The translations under genes and the position numbers were made by a program. Shown here piece after piece: positions 6,468 to 13,065 of a DNA stretch of 13,065 nucleotides (its first letter is position 1; each line of letters begins with the position of its first letter). The stretch is from JACVRX01 sp035697245 (lineage in GTDB: Bacteria; Actinomycetota; Actinomycetes; Jiangellales; Jiangellaceae). Below the pieces are notes generated by a model. The model was not told where the DNA came from, did not search any database, and worked only from the letters and a program-made list of their open reading frames with translations. The stretch covers positions 1-13,065 of the forward strand of contig DASSDH010000200.1 of NCBI GenBank assembly GCA_035697245.1. The letters are read 5' to 3'.

Positions 6468-6526
6468 CAAAAATTGCGATCACTGAATTTTCCACAATCC
6501 CAAAATTGCGGGATGGGTCTTCCACA
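6468..6526. repeat. Imperfect tandem repeat upstream of the DUF222 gene
   Basis: Two units each contain an AAAATTGCG block followed by a TTCCACA block: 6468-6478 with 6488-6496, and 6501-6510 with 6518-6526. The first unit also carries the inverted pair AAAATT/AATTTT (6470-6475 and 6486-6491). Such paired sites often bind a regulator. The TTTTCCACA block is one base from the DnaA-box consensus, but nothing else suggests an origin. Confidence 0.4.
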
Positions 6527-6571
6527 TTTTCTGCGGCTGTTTCTGAGCGGCTTTTGTTGTCGGTGCCAGCT

Positions 6572-6577
6572 TATATT
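6572..6577 (+). promoter_or_regulatory. -10 box implying a leaderless DUF222 message
   Basis: TATATT ends eight bases before the ATG at 6586. There is no purine-rich ribosome-binding site in between. A TAnnnT box at this distance from a start codon is the usual pattern of leaderless actinobacterial genes. No clear -35 was seen. Confidence 0.45.
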
Positions 6578-6585
6578 CTCGGGTC

Positions 6586-7944
6586 ATGTCCAGTGAGTCG
6601 TTTACCCGCGGCGGTCACCCAGTGGTGACCGCGGTAGAGGTGGTATCGGCTGCGCTGGATCAAGCCTTCGACGCCGATGTGTGGGCGCTCTCTGATGACG
6701 ACCTTTCCGCCGTGTTGGGGAAGTTGGAGGCATTGGCGGCCCGGCAGGCGGAGTTGTCGCTGCGCGTCGTGCGGGAGGCTGACGCACGTGATCTTGGTCG
6801 TCGCATGGGTGCCACGTCCACCGCGGCGTGGCTACGGCACCGGCTGCGACTGCGTCCGGGAGACGCCCGTACCCGGGTAACGCTGGCGAACCGGCTCGAA
6901 CCGCCCGCGGATGCTCCGGCGGACTGGGCGGCCAACGTGTCATCCCGGTCGGCGTCGTGGTCGATGCCGGCCACCGCGGCCGCGCTCGCACGGGGCGCCT
7001 GTTCGGTGGAACACGCGAGCGTTATTGCCAAGACAATGGCCGCACTACCGGTGTCGCTGTCCGCCGAACAGCTGCAGGTGGGAGAGGAGCAACTCGCCGG
7101 CTGGGCAACCGAGTTCGACCCGGGTGAGGTGGCCAACCTGGGCAGGAGCCTCATTCACCTGCTCGATGCCGACACCCTGGAGGATCGCGAGCAGCACGCA
7201 TACGGGCGGCGCAGCTTCGCCCTGGTGGACCGAGGTGACGGGTCGACCCGCATGAGCGGTCAACTCGACAACGAATCCGCCGCAATCGTGCGGGCCGCGC
7301 TCGACCCGCTGGCAGCACCGGCGCCTGCAGCTGACGGGGAGCCCGACCGTCGGACTGGCGGACAGCGGATGGCCGATGCGTTGGTCGAGTTGGCCCGCCG
7401 CGCCCTGGACGTAGGCGAGACCATGCCGGCCGGGCATGCGGTTCGCCCGCACGTGTCGGTGCTGGTCAGGCTGGACGGCCTCGTGGCGAAGGCCGGCGAA
7501 TCAGGTGTAGCACCCGGCGAGCTGGCCTCGGGCGGGCCGATCTCGGCTGCCGCAGCACGCCGGATCAGCTGTCATGCCGGAATCTGCCGGGTCCTTACCG
7601 ACCCGGCCGGGGTACCGCTCGATGTTGGCAGGGAACAACGGCTCGTGACGGCTGGCCAGTGGACGGCGCTGACCGCAAGAGACGGCGGATGCGCCTTTCC
7701 TGGCTGTACCCGGCCGGCGAGTTGGTGCATAGCCCATCATCGGGTGCACTGGGCCGACGGCGGACCAACCGACCTCCATAACCTGGTGCTGCTGTGCGGT
7801 TACCACCATCGGGTGGTCCATCATCACGGCTGGGACGTCGTCCTCGGCGAGGACGGTCACCCCGAGTTCGTGCCTCCGCCCTGGATCGATCCGGATCGAA
7901 TCCCGCGACGCAACACTCGGCCTCGACATACCCGCGGCCCATGA
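6586..7944 (+). CDS. DUF222 and HNH endonuclease domain protein
   Basis: This 452-residue protein is of the actinobacterial DUF222-HNH type (the family of the mycobacterial 13E12 repeat proteins). The N-terminal DUF222 region, about residues 15-330, is helical and Ala/Leu/Arg-rich, with features such as LEALAARQAELSLRVVREAD and GATSTAAWLRHRLRL. The C-terminal HNH domain, about 366-415, has zinc cysteines in CAFPGC (369, 374) and Cys404, the histidine pair His384-His385, Asn399 in DLHNL, and a final His-His pair (407-408). All expected HNH residues are present, so the nuclease could be active. The biological role of the family is unknown; it is often multicopy and near repeats. The start at 6586 has no ribosome-binding site but follows a TATATT box closely. 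It has no operon partner in the window. Confidence 0.93.
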   Translation: MSSESFTRGGHPVVTAVEVVSAALDQAFDADVWALSDDDLSAVLGKLEALAARQAELSLRVVREADARDLGRRMGATSTAAWLRHRLRLRPGDARTRVTLANRLEPPADAPADWAANVSSRSASWSMPATAAALARGACSVEHASVIAKTMAALPVSLSAEQLQVGEEQLAGWATEFDPGEVANLGRSLIHLLDADTLEDREQHAYGRRSFALVDRGDGSTRMSGQLDNESAAIVRAALDPLAAPAPAADGEPDRRTGGQRMADALVELARRALDVGETMPAGHAVRPHVSVLVRLDGLVAKAGESGVAPGELASGGPISAAAARRISCHAGICRVLTDPAGVPLDVGREQRLVTAGQWTALTARDGGCAFPGCTRPASWCIAHHRVHWADGGPTDLHNLVLLCGYHHRVVHHHGWDVVLGEDGHPEFVPPPWIDPDRIPRRNTRPRHTRGP

Positions 7945-8195
7945 CCGGTCGTTGCACCATGCCCCGGTTCTGCAGGAGCACACCCACGTCACCACCACGA
8001 GCGCGAGCCCACCGTCTGGCGAATCGCCATGAGAACCCGATTGTCGGCATCGAGCGGGTCTTCAACGGTTATTGCGTTGTTACAAATTGCTCTTGGCCAG
8101 CCAATTTTGAGTCGATACGCTCGCGGCGCAGCCGAATGGCTCGAGGCGTGTCTGCTGCCATCGGGCCGAGCGGCATCACATTACGAGGGGTGGAC
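7945..8195. other. Intergenic region upstream of the sugar-transport operon
   Basis: About 250 bp without a supported gene. The stretch 8068-8115 is AT-richer than its surroundings and probably carries the operon promoter. No clear inverted-repeat operator for a LacI or ROK regulator was found. Confidence 0.5.
8093..8121 (+). promoter_or_regulatory. Weak housekeeping-type promoter candidate
   Basis: TTGGCC (8093-8098), 17 bases, then TACGCT (8116-8121) fits a loose sigma-70 pattern about 75 bases before the xylF-like start. Both boxes are imperfect. Confidence 0.25.
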
Positions 8196-9383
8196 ATGGC
8201 AAGCAAGCGAAAGGGCTTCAGCTGGATTGCGCTACTCGCGGCGCTCGGCCTGTTGATGGGAGCGTGTGGCGGCGACGACGACGGCGGCACGGCCGAAGAG
8301 GGCACGGAAAGCCCGGCCGGGGACGGCGGGGGCAGCATCTGGGTGCTCCTCCCCGACACCGAGTCGTCGGACCGCTGGGAAGAAGACGACCGGCGGTACT
8401 TCACGGAGAACTTCGAGGCAGCCGGCCTCGTCGACGGCGAGGACTTCACGATCGTGAACGCCGAGAACGACCCGGCCACGCAGCAGTCCCAAGCCGAACA
8501 GGCGATCAACGACGGCGCGAGCGTCATCGTGCTCACCAGCCTCGACACCGGCTCGGGCGCGACAATCATCGACCAGGCCACCGAGGCGGATGTCCAAGTC
8601 CTCGAGTACGACCGGTTCAACACCGGAGGTGCCGGCGGGGCCGCCTACGTCAGCTTCGACAACGTGAAGGTCGGCGCGACGATGGCCGAGGTCCTCGAGC
8701 CGGCGATCGACGCGCTCGGACTCGCCCCCGTGCGGGTCGTCGAGCTGAACGGTGGCGAGGAGGACAACAACTCGTTCCTGTTCAAGTCGGGCTACGACGC
8801 CAAGGTCCAGGAGCGCGTCTCCGCCGGCGATTGGGAGCTGGTCGCCGACCAGCACGTCCCTGGGTGGGACAACCAAGAGGCCCTGACGATCATGGAGCAG
8901 ATCCTGGTCGACCAGAACAACGGCGTGGACGCCGTCTTCGCTGCGAACGACGGGCTCGCGGCCTCGGCGGCCAACGCCATCGAAGCTGCCGGCATCGGGC
9001 CGCTGCCGATCAGCGGTCAGGACGCAACCGCGGAGGGGATGCAGAACGTCCTGCTCGGCAGGCAGACCATGAGCGTCTACAAGCCGATCCAGAACGAGGC
9101 GGGTCTCGCCTCCGCAGTCGCCCTCGCGTTGCGCGCGGGTGAGGACATCCTCACCACGGACTTCGACTTCGACTACGAGCTCATCGGCATCGAGGCGGAG
9201 ACGGGGGAGCCGACCGAAACACCAGAAGGTGATGGCGTTGTGCCGTACTTCGGCCTCGTGCCCATTGGCGTCACCGAGGACAACATGGCGGACACGGTCA
9301 TCGCCGACGGGTTCCGCACCATAGAAGAGATCTGCACCGGAGATGTCGCCGCGACGACTTGGTGCACGGAGAACGCGGGCTGA
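8196..9383 (+). CDS. xylF: Xylose-type ABC transporter sugar-binding lipoprotein
   Basis: This 395-residue extracytoplasmic binding protein of the periplasmic-binding-protein type I (XylF) family has a signal peptide ending in the lipobox LLMGAC. Cys24 is the lipidation site, and an acidic, Gly-rich linker follows. Residues that contact D-xylose in E. coli XylF have counterparts here: Arg60-Trp61, Asp139-Arg140 (EYDRFN), Asp190/Asn192 (EEDNNSF), Trp224 (PGWDN), Asn251-Asp252 (AANDG), Asp276 (SGQDA) and Lys296 (VYKP). This supports an aldopentose or similar sugar as ligand, though the exact sugar is not proven. The start at 8196 follows GAGGGG; the open frame extends upstream but without a signal-peptide-like start. 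It is the first gene of the transport operon and is followed by a strong stem-loop that may raise its level over the membrane subunits. Confidence 0.92.
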   Translation: MASKRKGFSWIALLAALGLLMGACGGDDDGGTAEEGTESPAGDGGGSIWVLLPDTESSDRWEEDDRRYFTENFEAAGLVDGEDFTIVNAENDPATQQSQAEQAINDGASVIVLTSLDTGSGATIIDQATEADVQVLEYDRFNTGGAGGAAYVSFDNVKVGATMAEVLEPAIDALGLAPVRVVELNGGEEDNNSFLFKSGYDAKVQERVSAGDWELVADQHVPGWDNQEALTIMEQILVDQNNGVDAVFAANDGLAASAANAIEAAGIGPLPISGQDATAEGMQNVLLGRQTMSVYKPIQNEAGLASAVALALRAGEDILTTDFDFDYELIGIEAETGEPTETPEGDGVVPYFGLVPIGVTEDNMADTVIADGFRTIEEICTGDVAATTWCTENAG

Positions 9384-9404
9384 GCTGGGTCCGACCGATC
9401 GTTA

Positions 9405-9442
9405 GGCGGCCGGGACGCGTCGTGGCACGCGTCCCGGCCGCC
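9405..9442 (+). terminator. Strong 16-bp stem-loop after the binding-protein gene
   Basis: GGCGGCCGGGACGCGT (9405-9420) and its perfect complement (9427-9442) pair around CGTGGC. It lies between the binding-protein and ATPase genes and has no T-run. It is therefore more likely a partial attenuator or 3'-end mRNA stabiliser than a full terminator. Such structures are common after the first gene of binding-protein-dependent transporter operons and favour excess binding protein. Confidence 0.8.
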
Positions 9443-9452
9443 GGGCGCAGAC

Positions 9453-9459
9453 AAGGAGG
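9453..9459 (+). promoter_or_regulatory. Ribosome-binding site of the ATPase gene
   Basis: AAGGAGG lies 11 bases before the ATG at 9471 but only two bases before the in-frame GTG at 9462. The spacing favours the ATG. Confidence 0.7.
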
Positions 9460-9470
9460 CCGTGTCGTCG

Positions 9471-10253
9471 ATGGCTGGTGAATCGCTGCTCGCCTGCACC
9501 GGGATCTCGAAGGCCTTCGGGGCGGTGCAGGCCCTGTACAACGTCGACTTCGAGGTCCGCCGCGGTGAGGTCATGGGGCTCGTCGGCGACAACGGCGCCG
9601 GCAAGTCCACGTTGATCAAGGGGATCGCCGGGATCTACCCGTTCGACGAGGGTGAAATCCGCTTCGAAGGCGAGAGTGTGCGAATCCACAGTCCCCGTGA
9701 GGCGGCACAGCTCGGCATCGAGGTTGTGTACCAGGACCTGGCGCTGGCGGACAACCTGGACGTCGTGAGCAACATGTTCCTGGGCCGCGAGCGCGTTCGC
9801 AACGGGCTCGTTCTCGACGAGCCCAGCATGGAGCGCGCAGCGGCCACCACGCTCGCAAGCCTCTCGGTCACGACGCTGAGATCGGTCCGCCAGCGTGTGA
9901 TCGGGCTGTCAGGAGGGCAGCGGCAGGCGGTGGCCGTGGCCAAGTCCGTGATGTGGAACTCGAAGCTCGTGATCCTGGACGAGCCCACGGCCGCGCTCGG
10001 CGTGGCGCAGACCCGGCAGGTGCTGGACTTGGTCCGGCGGCTGGCGGAACAGAACCTCGGTGTCGTGATCATCTCCCACAACCTGCATGACGTGTTCGAG
10101 TGTGCCGACCGGATCACGGTGCTGCGGCTCGGACAGCAGGTGGCACTCCTGGAGCGAGCCAAGACCAACCAGCAGGAGGTTGTCCATGCGATCACGGCGG
10201 GGGCCCTCCAGCATGTGCCGGGGATGGTGGATTCCAGGGCGGTCGAGGCCTGA
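9471..10253 (+). CDS. xylG: Sugar ABC transporter ATPase, single-domain XylG type
   Basis: This 260-residue ATP-binding subunit carries one complete nucleotide-binding domain. It has Walker A GDNGAGKS (39-46), Q-loop Gln88 in VYQD, signature LSGGQ (146-150), Walker B LVILDEPT (166-173) and switch His203 in ISHNLHDV. Enteric XylG and RbsA are about 500 residues with two fused domains. This protein is half that size and must work as a homodimer, as in FrcA-type and many actinobacterial sugar importers. It energises uptake through the permease encoded next, whose ATG overlaps this gene's stop by one base. The start was taken at 9471 because the ribosome-binding site sits too close to the alternative GTG at 9462. 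The xylG name follows from the operon context rather than proven substrate. Confidence 0.92.
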   Translation: MAGESLLACTGISKAFGAVQALYNVDFEVRRGEVMGLVGDNGAGKSTLIKGIAGIYPFDEGEIRFEGESVRIHSPREAAQLGIEVVYQDLALADNLDVVSNMFLGRERVRNGLVLDEPSMERAAATTLASLSVTTLRSVRQRVIGLSGGQRQAVAVAKSVMWNSKLVILDEPTAALGVAQTRQVLDLVRRLAEQNLGVVIISHNLHDVFECADRITVLRLGQQVALLERAKTNQQEVVHAITAGALQHVPGMVDSRAVEA

Positions 10254-11536
10254 TGACTGAGAACACGCAGCAGCCTCAACGCGACGGAACTCCGGCGCCC
10301 ACAGGTGCAGACCTGACGATCGGCGCCGCGTCCGTACCCGATCAGACGGTGGCTGGTTACGCGCGGCTGTGGTGGCAGCGAGTGCGGGGCGGCGAGCTCG
10401 GTTCCTTGCCGATCATCGTCGCGCTCATCGTCATCGCGATCGTGTTCGGGATCCTCGACGATGCCTTCCTGACCGAGCGCAACTTCACCAACCTGCTGCT
10501 CCAGATGGCGGCGGTGGCAACGCTCGCGATCGGGACCGTTTTCGTCCTGTTGATCGGCGAGATCGACCTATCCGTCGCTTACGTGAGCGCCGTCGGAGGG
10601 GTTGTCATGACCCTCCTGATCAGGACGGACAACCCGGGCTGGCCATGGTGGCTCGCGATCCTCGCGGCCGTCACGGTGACCACGGTCATCGGCCTCCTGC
10701 AGTCGATCGTCATCACGAAAGCCGGAGTGCCGTCGTTCGTGGTCACCCTCGCGGGCTTGCTGATTTGGTCGGGGGTCGTGCTCATCCTCATGACCCAGGT
10801 CACGAGCACCGGGACGATCAGGATCTCGGACGAATGGATCGTGGGCCTGGCCAACAACTTCCTCTCCGACGCCGGCGGGTACATCCTGGGAGCGCTGGTG
10901 GTCGGGGGGTTCGCGTTATCCCAGACTTTGACCGCTCGATCACGTCGCGCGGGAGGCCTGGAAGCCAAGCCGACGTTGATCATCGCATTGCAGGTCGTCG
11001 GCCTTGGAGTCGTGACGTTTGCCGCCGTCTACTATGCCAACCTGGACCGCGGCGTCCCAACGGCGACTGTGATCCTCGGTGTCTTCCTCGCGTTTTGGTC
11101 GTTCGTGGCCGCTCGAACGCCCTTCGGGCGGCATGTGTACGCGGTGGGCGGCAACCCCGAGGCCGCCCGGCGGGCCGGTATCAGCGTCGACCGGATCCGG
11201 ATGCTCGTGTTCATGATCAACGGCTTCATGGTTGGTGTGGGTGGGGTCATGCTCGCCTCGCGGCTGCGCTCGGTCGCCACCGGCTCGGGCGGAGGCGACC
11301 TGCTCCTCAGTATTATCGCGGCGGCAGTGATCGGCGGCACCAGCCTGTTCGGCGGCACGGGCCGGGTGGTCGCGGCGCTCCTCGGGGCGACCGTCATCGC
11401 CTCGATCAACAGCGGGATGAATCTGCTCGGCCTGCCACAGGGCACGCGGTTCGTGATCACCGGTCTGGTCCTGCTCGGCGCGGTGCTTGTCGACGCCTTG
11501 TCCAAGCGCGCCCGGGCAGCCCGTGGCCTGGCCTGA
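10253..11536 (+). CDS. xylH: Sugar ABC transporter permease, XylH type
   Basis: This 427-residue integral membrane protein of the branched-chain amino acid/simple sugar permease family has a polar N-terminus of about 50 residues, followed by roughly ten hydrophobic segments. Landmarks are VLLIGEIDLSVAYVSA (98-113), the cytoplasmic coupling region TPFGRHVYAVGGNPEAARRAGI read in two parts (289-300 and 301-310), FMINGFMVGVGGVMLASRL (320-338) and VIGGTSLFGGTG (359-370). The segment RGVPTATVIL (266-275) and the following AVGGNPEAAR closely parallel E. coli XylH. The permease probably forms a homodimer with the ATPase dimer and receives sugar from the XylF-like lipoprotein. The start overlaps the ATPase stop, so the pair is translationally coupled. 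The next gene begins nine bases downstream. Confidence 0.92.
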   Translation: MTENTQQPQRDGTPAPTGADLTIGAASVPDQTVAGYARLWWQRVRGGELGSLPIIVALIVIAIVFGILDDAFLTERNFTNLLLQMAAVATLAIGTVFVLLIGEIDLSVAYVSAVGGVVMTLLIRTDNPGWPWWLAILAAVTVTTVIGLLQSIVITKAGVPSFVVTLAGLLIWSGVVLILMTQVTSTGTIRISDEWIVGLANNFLSDAGGYILGALVVGGFALSQTLTARSRRAGGLEAKPTLIIALQVVGLGVVTFAAVYYANLDRGVPTATVILGVFLAFWSFVAARTPFGRHVYAVGGNPEAARRAGISVDRIRMLVFMINGFMVGVGGVMLASRLRSVATGSGGGDLLLSIIAAAVIGGTSLFGGTGRVVAALLGATVIASINSGMNLLGLPQGTRFVITGLVLLGAVLVDALSKRARAARGLA

Positions 11537-11545
11537 CGTCGAGGG

Positions 11546-13065
11546 ATGCGCAACCGGCTGACCACGCGTCTTACGCCGTCCATCGTGGTGCTGGGCCTCC
11601 TCGCGGCCGCCTGTTCCACCGACGGCACCGACAGTGGTCCGAGCGGCCCCGCGCGCCAGCCGGGACAGCCTCTCGGCTTCACAGACGTCGCTGCCGACGT
11701 GGGTTTGGATTTCCAGCACTCGGCGTTCCACTGGGACGTCACGCCCGACGTCGGCGTGATGCTCGGAGGTGGCGTGTGCTGGCTCGACTACGACGGCGAT
11801 GGCTGGATGGATCTGTTTGCCGTGAACTCCTACTCGCAGGCAGAGGCCGGCCGCTGGCAGGACGAAGGAGGGCTGCCGCGGAGCGCGCTCTACCACAACG
11901 AGGAAGGCACCTTCACGAATGTCAGCGCCGGATCCGGAGCCGACGTCGCGATCCGAGGCAACGGCTGCGTGGCCGCCGACTTCGACATGGATGGACGCAC
12001 GGACCTCTACGTCACCGGGTCGGAGGCGAGCGTCCTGCTGTGGAACGAGGGGGAGGGCCGGTTCTCCGATGGCACGACGGATGCTGGGGTCGAGGCGTTC
12101 GGCTGGCGGGCGGGCGCCGCCGTCGGGGACGTGAATGGCGACGGTTGGCCCGACCTGTTCGTGGCCGGCTACGTGGATCTGGCGAATCCCGCTCCACAGG
12201 CGACCCTGGGCTTCCCGAACACCTACCTCGGCGTCCGCGACCTCCTCTACCTGAGCCAAGGCCCCGCAGACGGTGGCGGCGTGACCTTCCGGGAGGTGGG
12301 CGTCGACGCGGGACTCGAGGTGGTCTCATTCGAGTACGGACTGGGCGCGGTGCTGACAGACACCGACCTCGACGGCGACCTCGACCTGTACGTCGCCAAC
12401 GACACCAAGCCTGACCGCCTCTACGACAATGTGCCGTGGCCGGGTGGGATCGAAGCCGATCCAGCCGCCCTGGGATTCCGGTTCGAAGAACTGGCCGGCA
12501 AGGCCGGCGTCGCCGATCCAGGAGCGGGGATGGGGGTCGCGGCCGGGGACGACGATGGCGACGGCCTCCAGGACCTGTTCGTATCCAACGCACGGTCGCA
12601 GACCCACGGGATGTTCCGCGGCCAGGTCTCGGACGTGGTCGATCCGTCCTTCCTGGACGTGCGCACCGACATCGGCGTGGACCTGAGCGGGTCCACTGGA
12701 TGGGGGGTGTCATGGGCAGACCTCGACCTCGACACCGACCTCGATCTCGTCCTGGTCAATGGCGGAATCCCCATCACGGATCTCCACGCGGATGCACAGC
12801 AGCTCCGCGCCTTCGAGAACCTGACGGCGCAGGGCGAGCCCGGTCTCTACAGCGACCTCACCACCGCCGGCCTCGCCGAGGTTGGTCTGCTGAATGCTCG
12901 AGGCAGCGCAGCGGCCGATTTCGACAACGACGGTGACCTGGACATCGCGATCAACTCGATCGGCGCACCACTGGTGCTGCTGGAGAACACCGGCACTGAA
13001 GGGACCTGGCTCGAGGTGTCGCTCGAAGGCTTCGCGCCGGGAGCCATGGTCTCGGTGCAATTGCC
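11546..13065 (+). CDS. FG-GAP/VCBS beta-propeller lipoprotein, CRTAC1 type (3' end outside window)
   Basis: The frame is open to the window edge; 506 codons are visible. The N-terminus is a lipoprotein signal (VVLGLLAAAC, Cys23). Seven calcium-loop repeats of the DxDxDGxxD type follow at 81-89, 145-153, 195-203, 272-280, 335-343, 392-400 and 458-466. Each is followed by a short hydrophobic strand such as DLFAVN or LYVAND, as expected for a seven-bladed integrin-like propeller. Loop six (DLDLDTDLD) has Thr where Gly is usual. The last visible residues, GTWLEVSLEGFAPGAMVSV, look like the start of an ASPIC/UnbV domain, as in CRTAC1 family proteins. The product should sit on the outer face of the membrane and may bind carbohydrate or protein. 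It lies nine bases after the permease stop with no clear ribosome-binding site, so it is probably translationally coupled in the transport operon. Its function is unknown. Confidence 0.88.
   Translation, partial: MRNRLTTRLTPSIVVLGLLAAACSTDGTDSGPSGPARQPGQPLGFTDVAADVGLDFQHSAFHWDVTPDVGVMLGGGVCWLDYDGDGWMDLFAVNSYSQAEAGRWQDEGGLPRSALYHNEEGTFTNVSAGSGADVAIRGNGCVAADFDMDGRTDLYVTGSEASVLLWNEGEGRFSDGTTDAGVEAFGWRAGAAVGDVNGDGWPDLFVAGYVDLANPAPQATLGFPNTYLGVRDLLYLSQGPADGGGVTFREVGVDAGLEVVSFEYGLGAVLTDTDLDGDLDLYVANDTKPDRLYDNVPWPGGIEADPAALGFRFEELAGKAGVADPGAGMGVAAGDDDGDGLQDLFVSNARSQTHGMFRGQVSDVVDPSFLDVRTDIGVDLSGSTGWGVSWADLDLDTDLDLVLVNGGIPITDLHADAQQLRAFENLTAQGEPGLYSDLTTAGLAEVGLLNARGSAAADFDNDGDLDIAINSIGAPLVLLENTGTEGTWLEVSLEGFAPGAMVSVQL

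Larger units (their letters stand above)
6094..6585. other. Non-coding region with AT-rich patches
   Basis: No convincing gene lies in these 492 bp. Short open frames on both strands lack ribosome-binding sites and recognisable motifs. Two segments are markedly AT-richer than the surrounding DNA: 6130-6175, including cgcataatcagcg, and 6468-6580, which holds an imperfect tandem repeat and a TATATT promoter-like box. The stretch may be a scar of past insertion or a long regulatory region for the DUF222 gene. Confidence 0.5.

Noticed and set aside
6488..6526. DnaA-box-like TTTTCCACA and TCTTCCACA as a replication origin
   Set aside because: Only two imperfect boxes, no dnaA, dnaN or plasmid replication gene nearby; more likely a small regulatory repeat.
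6174..6596. Plus-strand open frame of 140 codons in the non-coding stretch
   Set aside because: No ribosome-binding site, unusual composition, runs into the DUF222 start and matches no family I recognise.
7794..8195. Upstream extension of the binding-protein frame
   Set aside because: It overlaps the end of the DUF222 gene and would bury the lipoprotein signal peptide; the ATG at 8196 has a ribosome-binding site and correct signal.
10940..12259. Long minus-strand open frame (439 codons) opposite the permease and propeller genes
   Set aside because: Low-complexity composition and no motifs; antisense shadow of genes with clear domains.
10369..12414. Very long plus-strand open frame (681 codons) across the permease and propeller genes
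   Set aside because: Arg/Pro/Gly/His-rich translation without motifs; it is an off-frame shadow of two well-supported genes in high-GC DNA.

Overview
The window is high-GC DNA from an actinomycete-type bacterium. The evidence is strongly G/C-biased third codon positions, GTG starts, ATGA-type gene overlaps, Tat and lipoprotein signals, a DUF222/HNH protein of the kind expanded in Actinomycetota, and a half-length XylG-type ATPase. No rRNA, tRNA, CRISPR array or intact transposase was seen. No species is claimed.

Left part (1-1065). The 5' end of an actinobacterial membrane-protein gene runs off the left edge on the minus strand. After about 310 bp of non-coding DNA with two perfect palindromes comes a RibD-C/DHFR-like reductase gene with a strong ribosome-binding site.

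Sigma-factor locus (1106-6093). A minus-strand pair encodes an ECF sigma factor and, overlapping it, a single-pass membrane protein that is probably its anti-sigma factor. Divergent from them is a tightly overlapped plus-strand operon. It encodes a Tat-exported Rieske [2Fe-2S] protein, a Tat-exported FAD oxidase with L-amino-acid-oxidase motifs, and a membrane-anchored protein of unknown function. A second RibD-C/DHFR-like gene follows. The shared 183-bp intergenic region holds two divergent promoter-like elements of the same form (GGAAC, 17 nt, GTAG). One faces the sigma gene and the other faces the operon. This suggests that the sigma factor controls itself and a secreted redox module, and it is the most interesting candidate system here.

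Middle (6094-8195). A 492-bp non-coding stretch contains an AT-rich segment and an imperfect tandem repeat. It is followed by a DUF222/HNH-endonuclease gene that appears to be leaderless, then by a 251-bp promoter region.

Right part (8196-13065). A xylose-type ABC importer operon runs xylF-like lipoprotein, a 16-bp stem-loop, a half-size xylG-like ATPase, and a xylH-like permease. Nine bases downstream begins an FG-GAP/VCBS beta-propeller lipoprotein of the CRTAC1 (ASPIC/UnbV) type. Seven calcium-loop repeats are visible before it runs off the right edge. No sugar kinase, isomerase or repressor is present, so the transported sugar and the role of the propeller protein remain inferred.
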